A stretch of DNA of 64,000 bases from NCBI GenBank assembly GCA_913060815.1, contig CAJXSZ010000005.1, positions 62,001-126,000 on the forward strand. Reading direction: 5' to 3'. Made by a program: the position numbers and the translations under genes. The notes under the pieces were generated by a model. It was not told the DNA's origin. It saw nothing but the letters and a program-made list of their open reading frames with translations, and made no database searches. The DNA is from an uncultured Sulfitobacter sp. GTDB lineage: Bacteria; Pseudomonadota; Alphaproteobacteria; Rhodobacterales; Rhodobacteraceae. Position 1 is the first letter of the stretch. Every line of letters starts with the position of its first letter. Below are positions 9,127 to 17,227 of the stretch, one piece after another.

Positions 9127-10665
9127 ATGGCAGAAGCAGCAAGACGGGCACGGGGTGGCGGTGGTGCCGCACGGCGTGCGCAGCGCACGGCAGTTTCATT
9201 CGAGACTGCAAAATACATCGAGCGCAATATTCCCAATTTCGAGGTGCTGACAGAAGAAGCACTTCAGATTATCGAGGCCAACGCCGAAACGATTCTCGAA
9301 GAAGTTGGAGTGAATTTTCCCGATAACCCGCCTGCATTGGAGCGGTGGCGTAATGCCGGCGCAGATGTGCAGGGAGAGCGTGTGCGGATTCCGCGCGGAC
9401 TGGCCCGTGAGTTGATCAAAACGGCGCCCTCAAGCTTTGTCCAGCATGCGCGTAACCCTGAGCGTAATGTCGTGATAGGGGGCAATAATCTGGTACTGGC
9501 GCCTGTGTATGGGCCGCCGTTTGTGCGCGATGCTGCGGGTGGCCGCCGGTATGCGACGATGGCTGATTTCCAGAAATTCGTAAAGCTGGGCTATATGTCA
9601 AAGTGGCTGCACCATTCGGGTGGCACGGTCTGTGAGCCAACGGACGTGGCCGTGAACAAGCGCCATCTCGATATGCTTTATGCGCATATGACCTTGAGCG
9701 ACAAACCGTTCATGGGGTCCGTGACAGAGCCAAGCCGCGCGCAGGATTCCGTCGACATGTGCAAAATTCTGTTCGGTGAGCAGTTTGTTCATGAAAACAC
9801 GGTGATGACCTCGCTCATCAACATCAACTCACCCATGACATTTGATGATGTGATGATGGGGGCGCTGGAGGTCTATGCTCAAAACAATCAGGCCTGCATC
9901 ATCTCGCCCTTTATTGTCGGCGGTGCCATGGCGCCTGTGTCCGTTGCTGGCACGTTGACGCAGGTTTTGGCCGAGAGCCTTGCTGGTGTCGCATATAGCC
10001 AATTGTGCCGCGCTGGTGCGCCTGTCGTTTTGGGCGCAATGGTGACTTCGATTGATATGAATTCTGGCGCGCCCACTTTCGGGACGCCTGAGGCAAGCCA
10101 CATCACCTACGGGATGGGGCAGCTGGCAAGGCGTCTGGGGCTTCCTTATCGCTCTGCTGGTTCGTTCTGTGGCTCCAAGCTGCCTGATGCGCAGGCGGCC
10201 TACGAGACGGCGAACAGCCTGAATATGGGACTTTTGTCCGGTGTTAACTTCATGTTGCACGCTTGTGGTTGGCTTGAAGGGGGGCTTGTGGCCTCTTTCG
10301 AGAAATTTGTAATGGATGCCGATCAGCTGGGCGTTTTGCATCACCTCGCCCGCGGGGTTGAAATGGACGAGAATGCGCAGGCAATGGACGCAATCCGTGA
10401 AGTCGGGCCCGGTGGTCATTACCTCGGATGCGAGCACACGCAGGCCAACTTCAAGCAGGCGTTCTGGAAGTCGGACCTGTTGGATTACAAACCTTTCGAG
10501 ACGTGGGAAGACGAGGGCGCACGCGATACGCAAACCCTTGCTACCGCGCGCATCGAGAAGATGTTGGGTGATTATCAGCAGCCCGCACTGGACCCCGCGA
10601 TTGTCCAGGCCCTTGATGCCTTTGTGGCGGAGCGCAAAGCCGCAGAGCCAGATAGCTTTATCTAA
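9127..10665 (+). CDS. Trimethylamine methyltransferase (MttB) family protein, non-pyrrolysine
   Basis: 512 residues of the MttB/COG5598 superfamily, corrinoid-dependent methyltransferases acting on methylamines or quaternary amines. Family features include LVLAPVYGPPFVRD, the HHSGGTVCEP segment and the late GPGGHYLGCEHT stretch. The frame is open throughout with no in-frame amber codon, so it is the non-pyrrolysine type (as in glycine-betaine methyltransferase MtgB). The N-terminus is Arg/Gly-rich (RARGGGGAARRAQR). A GGGA ribosome site lies before the ATG. No corrinoid protein, methyltransferase activator or tetrahydrofolate partner lies nearby. Probably methylated-amine or betaine turnover, substrate unknown. 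Confidence 0.9.
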   Translation: MAEAARRARGGGGAARRAQRTAVSFETAKYIERNIPNFEVLTEEALQIIEANAETILEEVGVNFPDNPPALERWRNAGADVQGERVRIPRGLARELIKTAPSSFVQHARNPERNVVIGGNNLVLAPVYGPPFVRDAAGGRRYATMADFQKFVKLGYMSKWLHHSGGTVCEPTDVAVNKRHLDMLYAHMTLSDKPFMGSVTEPSRAQDSVDMCKILFGEQFVHENTVMTSLININSPMTFDDVMMGALEVYAQNNQACIISPFIVGGAMAPVSVAGTLTQVLAESLAGVAYSQLCRAGAPVVLGAMVTSIDMNSGAPTFGTPEASHITYGMGQLARRLGLPYRSAGSFCGSKLPDAQAAYETANSLNMGLLSGVNFMLHACGWLEGGLVASFEKFVMDADQLGVLHHLARGVEMDENAQAMDAIREVGPGGHYLGCEHTQANFKQAFWKSDLLDYKPFETWEDEGARDTQTLATARIEKMLGDYQQPALDPAIVQALDAFVAERKAAEPDSFI

Positions 10666-10968
10666 TCAGACTTGCTGCGGGTATGGTGTAGCCGCCCGCA
10701 GCTCGCGCGCTTCGCCGACAATGGTGATAAGTACGTCGACATGGCGCACAAGGTTGTAACACGCATCGGCATTTGCGCGTTGCTCTTCCAGTTCGGCCTC
10801 TATTTCGAGAAGGCGCATAAGCGCATCGCCGTGCCGTGGCAGAACGCCATATCCCAGAAGGCGGGGCAGTTGGGCCGTGCGTCGGTATTCCTGTGCGCCG
10901 ATGCGCGCAGCCCGCATGAGCAGACGAGGGCGGTGAAGAGTGGCCAGAAGGCTGTGGATATCTTGCAT
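10666..10968 (-). CDS. Small DUF6477-like protein divergent from the GafA-like gene
   Basis: 100 residues, MQDIHSLLATLHRPRLLMRAARIG at the start, helical throughout, with many Arg and Leu and no membrane segment or Cys cluster. I recognise it as the small DUF6477-type protein that I recall next to DUF6456 regulators in Rhodobacterales. It starts 235 bp from the divergent 11204 gene and ends directly against the convergent methyltransferase homologue. Function unknown. The pairing suggests shared regulation through the intervening operator-like repeats. Confidence 0.75.
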   Translation of the reverse strand: MQDIHSLLATLHRPRLLMRAARIGAQEYRRTAQLPRLLGYGVLPRHGDALMRLLEIEAELEEQRANADACYNLVRHVDVLITIVGEARELRAATPYPQQV

Positions 10969-11019
10969 GATGTCGGGCTCCTAATGTGGATCAGCGGGAC
11001 GTTTTCCTGCTGTACGATC

Positions 11020-11106
11020 CCTATTGTTCACTAGTTTTCCGTGTGTTGCGTCCCTTGTCATGGAAGCGTGCGCCGCTTTCAGCATTGTTTATCATTTGTG
11101 AACAAT
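11020..11106. promoter_or_regulatory. Distal part of the 10969-11203 intergenic region with inverted repeat
   Basis: ATTGTTCAC (11023-11031) and GTGAACAAT (11098-11106) form a 9-bp perfect inverted repeat about 66 bp apart. The left arm is part of CCTATTGTT (11020-11028), which recurs as a direct repeat at 11169-11177 close to the 11204 gene. This looks like separated binding sites serving the divergent DUF6477 and GafA-like genes. Confidence 0.4.
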
Positions 11107-11120
11107 CATGTTCTGCGGGC

Positions 11121-11140
11121 ACCTATTTTAACGAATAGGT
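11121..11140. promoter_or_regulatory. 20-bp lux-box-like palindrome upstream of the GafA-like gene
   Basis: ACCTATTTTAACGAATAGGT: 7-bp perfect arms (ACCTATT/AATAGGT) around TTAACG. The length (20 bp) and the ACCT...AGGT ends match LuxR-type boxes, though the inner CTG/CAG is CTA/TAG here. It ends 63 bp before the start codon at 11204. A LuxR/GtaR-like operator is an inference only. Confidence 0.45.
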
Positions 11141-11179
11141 AACCAATTCACCTCTAGGTTGTGATTTACCTATTGTTAA
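11128..11179. promoter_or_regulatory. Large dyad of CtrA-like TTAAC half-sites
   Basis: TTAACGAATAGGTAA (11128-11142) is mirrored by TTACCTATTGTTAA (11166-11179), a 14-15 bp dyad with a one-base gap. The left arm reads TTAA-N7-GTAAC, one mismatch from the CtrA consensus TTAA-N7-TTAAC. It overlaps the lux-box-like palindrome. It lies about 25-75 bp upstream of the GafA-like start codon and so is well placed to control it. Confidence 0.4.
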
Positions 11180-11203
11180 TACGCTGAGGAGGGACACTCA
11201 GGA

Positions 11204-12310
11204 ATGGGACAGATGGGACATATGGGAATAAGTTGGAAGAATTCGGGGGGCACCGCCGCAAATGGTGTGCCAAATTGGGTGCCGCAATCGGTACAGAATT
11301 ACATTGATCACACGGAAATGGGCGTGCCTATCCGTGCGTTGGCACGCCAGCAGGGCTGTCACGCATCAACCGTCTTGCGCCAGATCAGGCGGGTTGAGAC
11401 GTTGCGCGATGATCCTATGGTAGATGGCGCGTTGAAAACGCTGGGGGGCACAGTGCAAAACAATCCTCGGTCTGGCGCAGATGTCGTGCCGTTGCGCGCT
11501 GCGCAAACTCCACAGGATTTGCCAGACCGGACGCAACTGTCCGTTCATGGCATGCGTGTCCTGCGCAGATTGTGTGAAACGGGCGCTGTTTTGGCAGCGG
11601 GTGCGGAGATGGACACGGCCGTAATTGTACGGGACGGGCAGAGCGGCCAAAGCACACGTACAGGTGTGGTCGACCGCACGATTGTTGAGGCAATGGCGCT
11701 CAAGGGCTGGATTTCAGCGCCTGAAGGCGGACGCATCGCACGCTATCACATTACAGCAGCGGGGCGCAGCGCCTTGGCTGATATGATGGCGCGGGACGAG
11801 AGTGCGCAGGCCTCGGGCCTCGCGGGCTCTGAGGATGACGCACAGGGCGAGGTGCCGCGTCGTATTCGTTACGGTGTCGCAGAAAGCCCGCTTGCCGCTT
11901 TGGCGCGCCGCCGTGATCGTGAAGGTGAGCGGTTTTTGACTCCGGATCTTGTGCATGCAGGCGAGCGCTTGCGTGAAGATTTCGAGTTGGCGCAAATGGA
12001 GGCAGAAATTTCGCGCGACTGGCACGGATTTCTCACGTCATTGCGTGAGACAGTGGTGCAGGCGGGTCCTAACGCATCCAGCGCAGCAGAACGTGCGCGT
12101 GCCCGCGTTGTCGCTGCATTGCAAGACATCGGTCCGGGCTTGTCCGATGTGACATTGCGCTGTTGCTGCTTTCTGGAAGGGCTCGAGACTGCAGAGAAAA
12201 CGCTGGGATGGTCGGCGCGTTCGGGCAAGATTGTGCTACGGATCGCGCTGATGGGGTTGAAACGTCACTACACCGATCGCGCAGACCCGCGTGGCGCAAT
12301 GATTGGATAA
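11204..12310 (+). CDS. gafA: HTH/DUF6456 regulator resembling GTA activator GafA
   Basis: 368 residues. The N-terminal helix-turn-helix lies at about residues 28-65 (GVPIRALARQQGCHASTVLRQIRR). A second winged-helix-like segment follows around 107-190 (LSVHGMRVLRRLCETGAVL...AALKGW-type helix). The C-terminal DUF6456 domain (about 220-365) has the ESPLAALARRRDREG and GLSDVTLRCCCFLEGLE segments. In Rhodobacter capsulatus the HTH plus DUF6456 protein GafA directly activates the gene transfer agent cluster; Caulobacter has it split as GafY and GafZ. The assignment rests on remembered domain architecture, not on an alignment. GAGGAGGGA lies about 9 nt upstream. Alternative ATGs at 11213 and 11222 exist. 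Confidence 0.65.
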   Translation: MGQMGHMGISWKNSGGTAANGVPNWVPQSVQNYIDHTEMGVPIRALARQQGCHASTVLRQIRRVETLRDDPMVDGALKTLGGTVQNNPRSGADVVPLRAAQTPQDLPDRTQLSVHGMRVLRRLCETGAVLAAGAEMDTAVIVRDGQSGQSTRTGVVDRTIVEAMALKGWISAPEGGRIARYHITAAGRSALADMMARDESAQASGLAGSEDDAQGEVPRRIRYGVAESPLAALARRRDREGERFLTPDLVHAGERLREDFELAQMEAEISRDWHGFLTSLRETVVQAGPNASSAAERARARVVAALQDIGPGLSDVTLRCCCFLEGLETAEKTLGWSARSGKIVLRIALMGLKRHYTDRADPRGAMIG

Positions 12311-12396
12311 CCTGCATAGCGGCAATGCGCCACGTATGGGTTTTGTTTGATCCGCAATGTGATAAGTAGACCTTAGCCAACAGCCGAGGTCACCTG

Positions 12397-13350
12397 ATGC
12401 GCGATTTGAAAATCCCTGAGCAGCGCCACCCTGAGAAGGCCCGCCGCCCTGACAATGCCCAACCGAAAAAGCCCGACTGGATTCGCGTGCGCGCGCCAGG
12501 TGGTAAGGGCTATGAGGATACGGCGCGGATCATGCGCGAGAACAAGTTGGTGACAGTCTGTGAAGAGGCGGGCTGTCCCAACGTGGGCGAATGCTGGTCG
12601 CAGGGTCATGCAACGATGATGATCATGGGTGAAGTCTGTACACGCGCCTGTACTTTCTGCAACATTGCGACGGGAAAGCCGCCAGAGGATCTGGACGCGT
12701 TCGAGCCAGGTCGTGTTGCCGATGCGGTGCAGAAGCTCGGGCTCAACCATGTCGTGATCACGTCCGTTGACCGCGATGACGTCGAGGATGGCGGGGCAGA
12801 GCATTTTGCACAGACCATTCGCGCTGTGCGCCACCGCTCGCCCGATACAACGATTGAAATTCTGACACCTGATTTTATCAAATGTGGGCCGGAAGCTCTT
12901 GAGAAAGTGGTGGAGGCGCGTCCCGATGTGTTTAATCACAACCTCGAAACTGTGCCCGGTCTCTATCCCGAAGTTCGCCCCGGTGCGCGGTATTTCCACT
13001 CCTTGCGCCTGCTCCAGCGGGTGAAAGAGCTTGATCCGTCGATGTTCACCAAATCGGGCATCATGGTCGGACTGGGTGAGGACCGTCAGGCGGTGACGCA
13101 GGTGATGGACGATATGCGCGCCGCTGACATCGATTTTTTGACGATCGGCCAATACCTTCAGCCCACGCCAAAGCACCACCGCGTGGACCGTTTTGTGCAC
13201 CCTGATGAATTCGCGGCCTATGAAAAAGCGGCCTACGGCAAAGGCTTCTTAATGGTATCTGCCACGCCGCTGACCCGCTCAAGCTATCACGCAGGCGATG
13301 ATTTTGCGCGCCTTCGCGAGGCGCGCAATCTTAAGCTCGGGATTGCTTAG
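12397..13350 (+). CDS. lipA: Lipoyl synthase
   Basis: 317 residues. A radical-SAM enzyme that inserts two sulfurs into octanoyl groups on lipoyl domains. Both [4Fe-4S] ligand sets are present: Cys55, Cys60 and Cys66 (auxiliary cluster, [12 protein letters not shown]) and Cys81, Cys85 and Cys88 (CTRACTFC, radical-SAM cluster). The C-terminal SSYHAGDDF supplies the conserved serine. The start has GAGGT 6 nt upstream. It lies 86 bp after the GafA-like gene, with no clear terminator between. Its stop overlaps a convergent remnant that resembles a cytochrome c C-terminus. Confidence 0.97.
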   Translation: MRDLKIPEQRHPEKARRPDNAQPKKPDWIRVRAPGGKGYEDTARIMRENKLVTVCEEAGCPNVGECWSQGHATMMIMGEVCTRACTFCNIATGKPPEDLDAFEPGRVADAVQKLGLNHVVITSVDRDDVEDGGAEHFAQTIRAVRHRSPDTTIEILTPDFIKCGPEALEKVVEARPDVFNHNLETVPGLYPEVRPGARYFHSLRLLQRVKELDPSMFTKSGIMVGLGEDRQAVTQVMDDMRAADIDFLTIGQYLQPTPKHHRVDRFVHPDEFAAYEKAAYGKGFLMVSATPLTRSSYHAGDDFARLREARNLKLGIA

Positions 13351-13409
13351 GGCACGGTTAAGGCTTTGAGGTAGAGGGCGATATCGCGCAGGTCGCTTTT
13401 ATTTGGACA
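13347..13409 (-). pseudogene. Possible C-terminal relic of a c-type cytochrome gene
   Basis: On the minus strand the 20 codons before a TAA at 13347-13349 read [20 protein letters not shown]. The DLRDIALYLKAL stretch closely resembles the last helix of small c-type cytochromes. Upstream of it the frame meets a TGA within a few codons and no heme motif is present. It could be the tail of a gene otherwise deleted from this convergent gap, or chance similarity. Confidence 0.35.
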
Positions 13410-13453
13410 CCGCTCTCACTCAATTGACGCTAGTTGTCGCAAGAAAATTTCTC

Positions 13454-13478
13454 ATACCATCTGGCGCACAGGTGGTAT
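13454..13478. terminator. Inverted repeat between convergent lipA and hpt, possible bidirectional terminator
   Basis: ATACCATCTG and CAGGTGGTAT form 10-bp arms (one mismatch, or G-U in RNA) around GCGCA. It lies 9 bp downstream of the hpt stop and about 100 bp after lipA. There is only a weak T-rich flank on the minus-strand side. Confidence 0.45.
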
Positions 13479-13486
13479 CGATCCAT

Positions 13487-14032
13487 CTAATTGCTATCGG
13501 TAAAGCGCACCTTGCCAATGAAAGGCAGGTTGCGGTTGCGTTGGGCAAAATCAATGCCGTAGCCCACCACAAATTCGTCGGGGATCTCAAACCCGATGTG
13601 ATCGGCGCGCATATCGACTTCGCGGCGCGTCGGCTTGTCCAGCAGTGCCACGGTCCGCAGCCTTGCAGGTTTGCGAGCGCGCAGCATTGCTGTGACATGA
13701 AACAGGGTGTGGCCCGTGTCCACGATATCCTCGACAAGCAGCACGTCGCGCCCTTCAATGCCGCCACGCAAGTCTTTGAGAATACGCACTTCCCGGCTGC
13801 TTTCCATACCGTCACCATAACTGGAAGCCTCAAGGAAATCGACCTCGATCGGCAGGTCCAGCTCGCGCACCAGATCAGCGATGAAGACAAAGCTGCCGCG
13901 CAGCAGGCCAACAACCACCAGCTTATCCGTATCGGCGAATTCCGTCTGGATCTCTGTACAGAGTTCTTCAATCCGCGCCGCAATAGATTTGGCCGAAATC
14001 ATCTGGTCTATGACATATGGACGCGCGTGCAT
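13487..14032 (-). CDS. hpt: Hypoxanthine phosphoribosyltransferase
   Basis: About 181 residues, typical size. Purine salvage: hypoxanthine or guanine plus PRPP gives IMP or GMP. The PRPP-binding signature [13 protein letters not shown] is clear. [17 protein letters not shown] forms the pyrophosphate-binding region and the flexible loop [10 protein letters not shown] follows. ATG 14032 ([11 protein letters not shown]) is chosen because GAGGTGG lies just upstream; the longer frame to 14083 would run into the divergent START-domain gene. The end is convergent with lipA. Confidence 0.95.
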   Translation of the reverse strand: MHARPYVIDQMISAKSIAARIEELCTEIQTEFADTDKLVVVGLLRGSFVFIADLVRELDLPIEVDFLEASSYGDGMESSREVRILKDLRGGIEGRDVLLVEDIVDTGHTLFHVTAMLRARKPARLRTVALLDKPTRREVDMRADHIGFEIPDEFVVGYGIDFAQRNRNLPFIGKVRFTDSN

Positions 14033-14100
14033 GGCCACCTCTTGATTGTACGCCCCCACGGGCTTTGATACAGCGCTACGCAAACGAGCTCAGGAAATCA

Positions 14101-14544
14101 ATGCCCACCCATACCGAGAACCGCACGATGCCCTACACCGCTCAACAGATGTACGATCTGGTGGCCGATGTTGGGAAGTATCCGCAATTTTTGCCGTGGA
14201 CAGCGGCGGCGCGAATTAAGTCTACGACCGACAAGGGCGATCACACGGTCATGGACGCCGATCTGGTGATCTCATTCAAGGTTTTTCGCGAGCGCTTCAC
14301 CTCCCGCGTTGTGCTTTGGCCGCAGGCCAAAAAGATCGACACCGAGTATCTCGATGGGCCGTTCAAGTATATGAAATCGAATTGGGCTTTTCGCGATGTG
14401 GAGGGCGGATGCGAGGTCAATTTCTTTGTCGATTTTGAATTCCGCAACGCGATTTTGCAAAAAATAATCGGTGTCGTCTTCAACGAGGCGATGCAGCGGG
14501 TTGTCAAAGCGTTTGAGAAGCGTGCCCAAGCGCTTTATGGCTAG
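14101..14544 (+). CDS. COQ10/RatA-like START-domain (polyketide cyclase family) protein
   Basis: 148 residues, a single START-like ubiquinone-binding domain. The segments YTAQQMYDLVADVGKYPQFLPW and the late FEKRA match the COQ10/RatA family. Eukaryotic COQ10 binds coenzyme Q and helps its use in respiration. The E. coli homologue is called RatA after a disputed toxin role, and the neutral assignment is a ubiquinone-binding chaperone. The start at 14101 (MPTHTENRT) has AGGA upstream; extension to 14017 would overlap hpt. It is divergent from hpt, with only 68 bp between. Confidence 0.9.
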   Translation: MPTHTENRTMPYTAQQMYDLVADVGKYPQFLPWTAAARIKSTTDKGDHTVMDADLVISFKVFRERFTSRVVLWPQAKKIDTEYLDGPFKYMKSNWAFRDVEGGCEVNFFVDFEFRNAILQKIIGVVFNEAMQRVVKAFEKRAQALYG

Positions 14545-14578
14545 GCCCAAGGCGGAATAAACCGTCACGGAGGACGCC

Positions 14579-15850
14579 ATGGGCATTACCGAGCAGCTTA
14601 TCAAATTTAGCACAGTAGAGGTCCCCGAGGAGGCCGCAGCGATGATGCGGCTGTCGCTGCTTGATTGGGCAGCCTGCGGGATTGCGGGGGCAGGCGAGGC
14701 AGATTTTGCCAGCTTCCGCCGCGCGCAGATGGTCGAGGACGGCCCCGCGCATGTGTTTGGCGGGGATACCCTTGGGGCGGCTGCGGCGGCGCTGGTCAAT
14801 GGCACGCTCAGCCATGCGCTAGATTACGACGACACGCACTTTGCACATATCGGGCATCCCTCTGTTGCCGTTCTGCCGTGTGTTATGGCTCTGGCCGAAA
14901 CGCTGGACATACCGCTCGGCGATGCGGTTGATGCGGCCACTATCGGAGTTGAGGCGTCAATCATTGTGGGCGTCTGGTTGGGGCGCGCGCATTATCAGAT
15001 CGGATACCACCAGACGGCAACGGCTGGCGCTTTCGGCGCGACGGTCGCTGCGGCACGCCTGTTGGGTCTCGACAAGGAGCAGACCCGCCATGCGCTGGGG
15101 CTTTGTGCCTCGATGGCGTCAGGCGTTAAGGCGCAATTCGGTACCATGGCCAAGCCACTTAACGCAGGGCTCGGCGCCCGCACGGGGGTAGAGGCTGCCC
15201 TGTGGGCGCAAGCAGGGATGACAGCGGCGCAAGACGGTTTGGCGGGCCCCTTGGGGTTTGGCGAAACCCATCACGCTGAGGCCTTGGAGGTCAAGCTGCC
15301 CCGCAAGGAATGGCAGATCAGCACGATCAGTCACAAGTTTCACGCCTGTTGTCACGGCTTGCACGCCATGCTGGAAGCACTCAGCGGCGCAAAGATCCAG
15401 GCAGACCGCATTGCCGGCATAAAAATCCGCACCCACCCGCGCTGGATGTCTGTGTGCAACATCTCTGCGCCTGCAACAGGGTTGGAGGTCAAGTTCAGCT
15501 ATGCCCATACCGCCGCCATGACGCTGCTGGGCCATGCGACAGGCGTGGTTGAGAATTTCAGCGACGAGATCGCGAAAGACAAGACCTTGATCGCGCTGCG
15601 CAGCAAGGTTGAGGTCGTCGCGGACGAGACATTGAGCGAGACACAATCACAAGTGACCATCACGCTGGAGACAGGCGAGGTGCGGCGCTTGCGCCATGAT
15701 CTGCTTGCGCCCATTTCGCTGGAGCAACGCAGTGAGAAGCTGCGGAAGAAAGCTATTGCTTTGCTAGGGCATGAACCCGCGGAGCAGTTGTGGAATGCGG
15801 TAATCGGTGCGGAGCTTGATGCTGTCACGGCCTGCTTTAGCGCTCAATAA
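14579..15850 (+). CDS. MmgE/PrpD family protein
   Basis: 423 residues of the MmgE/PrpD family, which includes 2-methylcitrate dehydratase and cis-aconitate decarboxylase. Diagnostic segments are NGTLSHALDYDDTHFAHIGHPS (active-site loop) and HKFHACCHGLHAMLEAL. No prpB, prpC or other methylcitrate genes are nearby, so a methylcitrate role is not supported, and relatives act on various dicarboxylates. A GGAGGA ribosome site precedes the ATG. It follows the START-domain gene by 34 bp, so they may be co-transcribed. It ends at a good terminator hairpin. Confidence 0.9.
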   Translation: MGITEQLIKFSTVEVPEEAAAMMRLSLLDWAACGIAGAGEADFASFRRAQMVEDGPAHVFGGDTLGAAAAALVNGTLSHALDYDDTHFAHIGHPSVAVLPCVMALAETLDIPLGDAVDAATIGVEASIIVGVWLGRAHYQIGYHQTATAGAFGATVAAARLLGLDKEQTRHALGLCASMASGVKAQFGTMAKPLNAGLGARTGVEAALWAQAGMTAAQDGLAGPLGFGETHHAEALEVKLPRKEWQISTISHKFHACCHGLHAMLEALSGAKIQADRIAGIKIRTHPRWMSVCNISAPATGLEVKFSYAHTAAMTLLGHATGVVENFSDEIAKDKTLIALRSKVEVVADETLSETQSQVTITLETGEVRRLRHDLLAPISLEQRSEKLRKKAIALLGHEPAEQLWNAVIGAELDAVTACFSAQ

Positions 15851-15851
15851 G

Positions 15852-15881
15852 AAAGGGGCGCACCCTGCGGCACGCCCCTTT
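15852..15881. terminator. Rho-independent-type hairpin after the MmgE/PrpD gene
   Basis: AAAGGGGCG and CGCCCCTTT form a 9-bp perfect stem with a 12-nt loop, 2 nt past the stop codon. A-rich and T-rich ends make it usable in both directions, so it can also end transcription of the convergent ammonium transporter gene. Confidence 0.8.
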
Positions 15882-15899
15882 GTTCTGATTTAAGTCGGG

Positions 15900-17087
15900 T
15901 TAGCTCGAAATGTCGTAAGCCCGCTCACCATGCACGGCGAGGTCGAGACCATTGACTTCGGTCTCTTCGTCGACCCGCAGGGACGTAATCGCACGGCAGA
16001 CTACAACAAGGACCACGGTTACAATGGTGGTGTAGACACCGACAATCGCGAGGGAGCCAAGCTGGGCCGCCCATGTTGCATCGCCTGCGCCAAAAGCTGC
16101 GATCATGATTGTGCCGAAGATACCGCCAACACCGTGCACGGCCATAACATCCAGCGTGTCGTCAATCTTGGCCTTGTTGCGGATCAGCACGACCGCTTCC
16201 TGACACAGAATACCTGCAACGGCACCGATGATCAGTGCCTCCCAAGGGCCGACAAACCCCGAGGCAGGCGTGATCGAGGCAAGCCCCGCAATGGTGCCTG
16301 TCACGATCCCCACGAGGGAGGATTTGCCGAATTTGATCCGCTCCCACAGCGCCCAAGTGAGCGAGGCCGTGGCGGCAGAGATGTGTGTGACTGTGATGGC
16401 CATCGCTGCACCGCCGTCCGCAGCAAGCTGCGAGCCGCCGTTGAAGCCAAACCAGCCGACCCAGAGCAAAGCCGCGCCGATCATCACCAGACCAGGACTG
16501 TGTGGTGGTGTGTGCTGGTTCTTACGCGCGCCAAGAAAGATCGCCAGAATGATCGCGGCAAGGCCCGCCGTTTCATGCACAACAATACCGCCCGCAAAGT
16601 CGCGCACGCCCACGTCGCCAAAGATCCCGCCATCGCTGAGGAACCCGCCGCCCCAGACCCAATGCACCACAGGCGCATAGCACAAGAGCATCCAAAGCCC
16701 CGAGAAGAGCATGACAAAGCCGAACCCGATCCGCTCGACGTAAGCGCCGACGATCAACGCAGGCGTGATGATGGCGAATGTCATCTGGAAGGCAAAGAAC
16801 AGGATTTCGGGCAGGGTGCCTGACAGGCTGTCCGCTGTAACGCCGTTCAGGCCTATTTTTCCCAAACCGCCCCAGAAGCCGCTGCTGCCGTCGCCAAAGG
16901 CGATGCTATAGCCGACCAGAAACCACAATACGCTCATCAAACAGGCAATGGCATAGCAGTGCATGAACACGCTCAGCACGTTGCGCGCCCGTACCAGCCC
17001 TCCGTAAAAGAGCGCGAGCCCCGGTAGTGTCATCAACAGCACCAGTGCTGTTGCGGTCATAATCCATGCTGTGTCGGCACCGTTCAT
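15900..17087 (-). CDS. amt: Ammonium transporter Amt
   Basis: About 395 residues with eleven transmembrane helices. It conducts ammonium/ammonia across the inner membrane. The conserved pore histidines are in FAGGIVVHETAGLAA and MAVHGVGGIFGT, and the outer vestibule segment is VVHWVWGGGFL. The start at 17087 (MNGADTAWIM) follows GGGAGG by 6 nt; a longer frame to 17150 is unlikely. No cleavable signal is evident. Unusually for this family, no glnK (PII) gene is adjacent, and I saw no convincing sigma-54 promoter upstream. The minus-strand 3' end shares the terminator at 15852-15881. Confidence 0.96.
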   Translation of the reverse strand: MNGADTAWIMTATALVLLMTLPGLALFYGGLVRARNVLSVFMHCYAIACLMSVLWFLVGYSIAFGDGSSGFWGGLGKIGLNGVTADSLSGTLPEILFFAFQMTFAIITPALIVGAYVERIGFGFVMLFSGLWMLLCYAPVVHWVWGGGFLSDGGIFGDVGVRDFAGGIVVHETAGLAAIILAIFLGARKNQHTPPHSPGLVMIGAALLWVGWFGFNGGSQLAADGGAAMAITVTHISAATASLTWALWERIKFGKSSLVGIVTGTIAGLASITPASGFVGPWEALIIGAVAGILCQEAVVLIRNKAKIDDTLDVMAVHGVGGIFGTIMIAAFGAGDATWAAQLGSLAIVGVYTTIVTVVLVVVCRAITSLRVDEETEVNGLDLAVHGERAYDISS

Positions 17088-17227
17088 GTCGTTCCTCCCT
17101 TTGATTTGGGATCGCATAGAACCGATGCTGTGTGGCGCGAAAAGCGGCAAGTTGGTTGCAGATGCTCAATTCAAGAGCATTTCCGCAAGTGCGCAATGTT
17201 TAGGCGGAAAGTTGGGTCTTTTGGCTA

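Noticed and set aside
9127-10665. Pyrrolysine-containing trimethylamine methyltransferase
   Set aside because: The reading frame has no internal TAG codon and is full length without one.
17088-17227. Possible sigma-54 promoter upstream of amt
   Set aside because: The best match (TGCAAC followed by TTGC) lacks the GG of the -24 element and has the wrong spacing.
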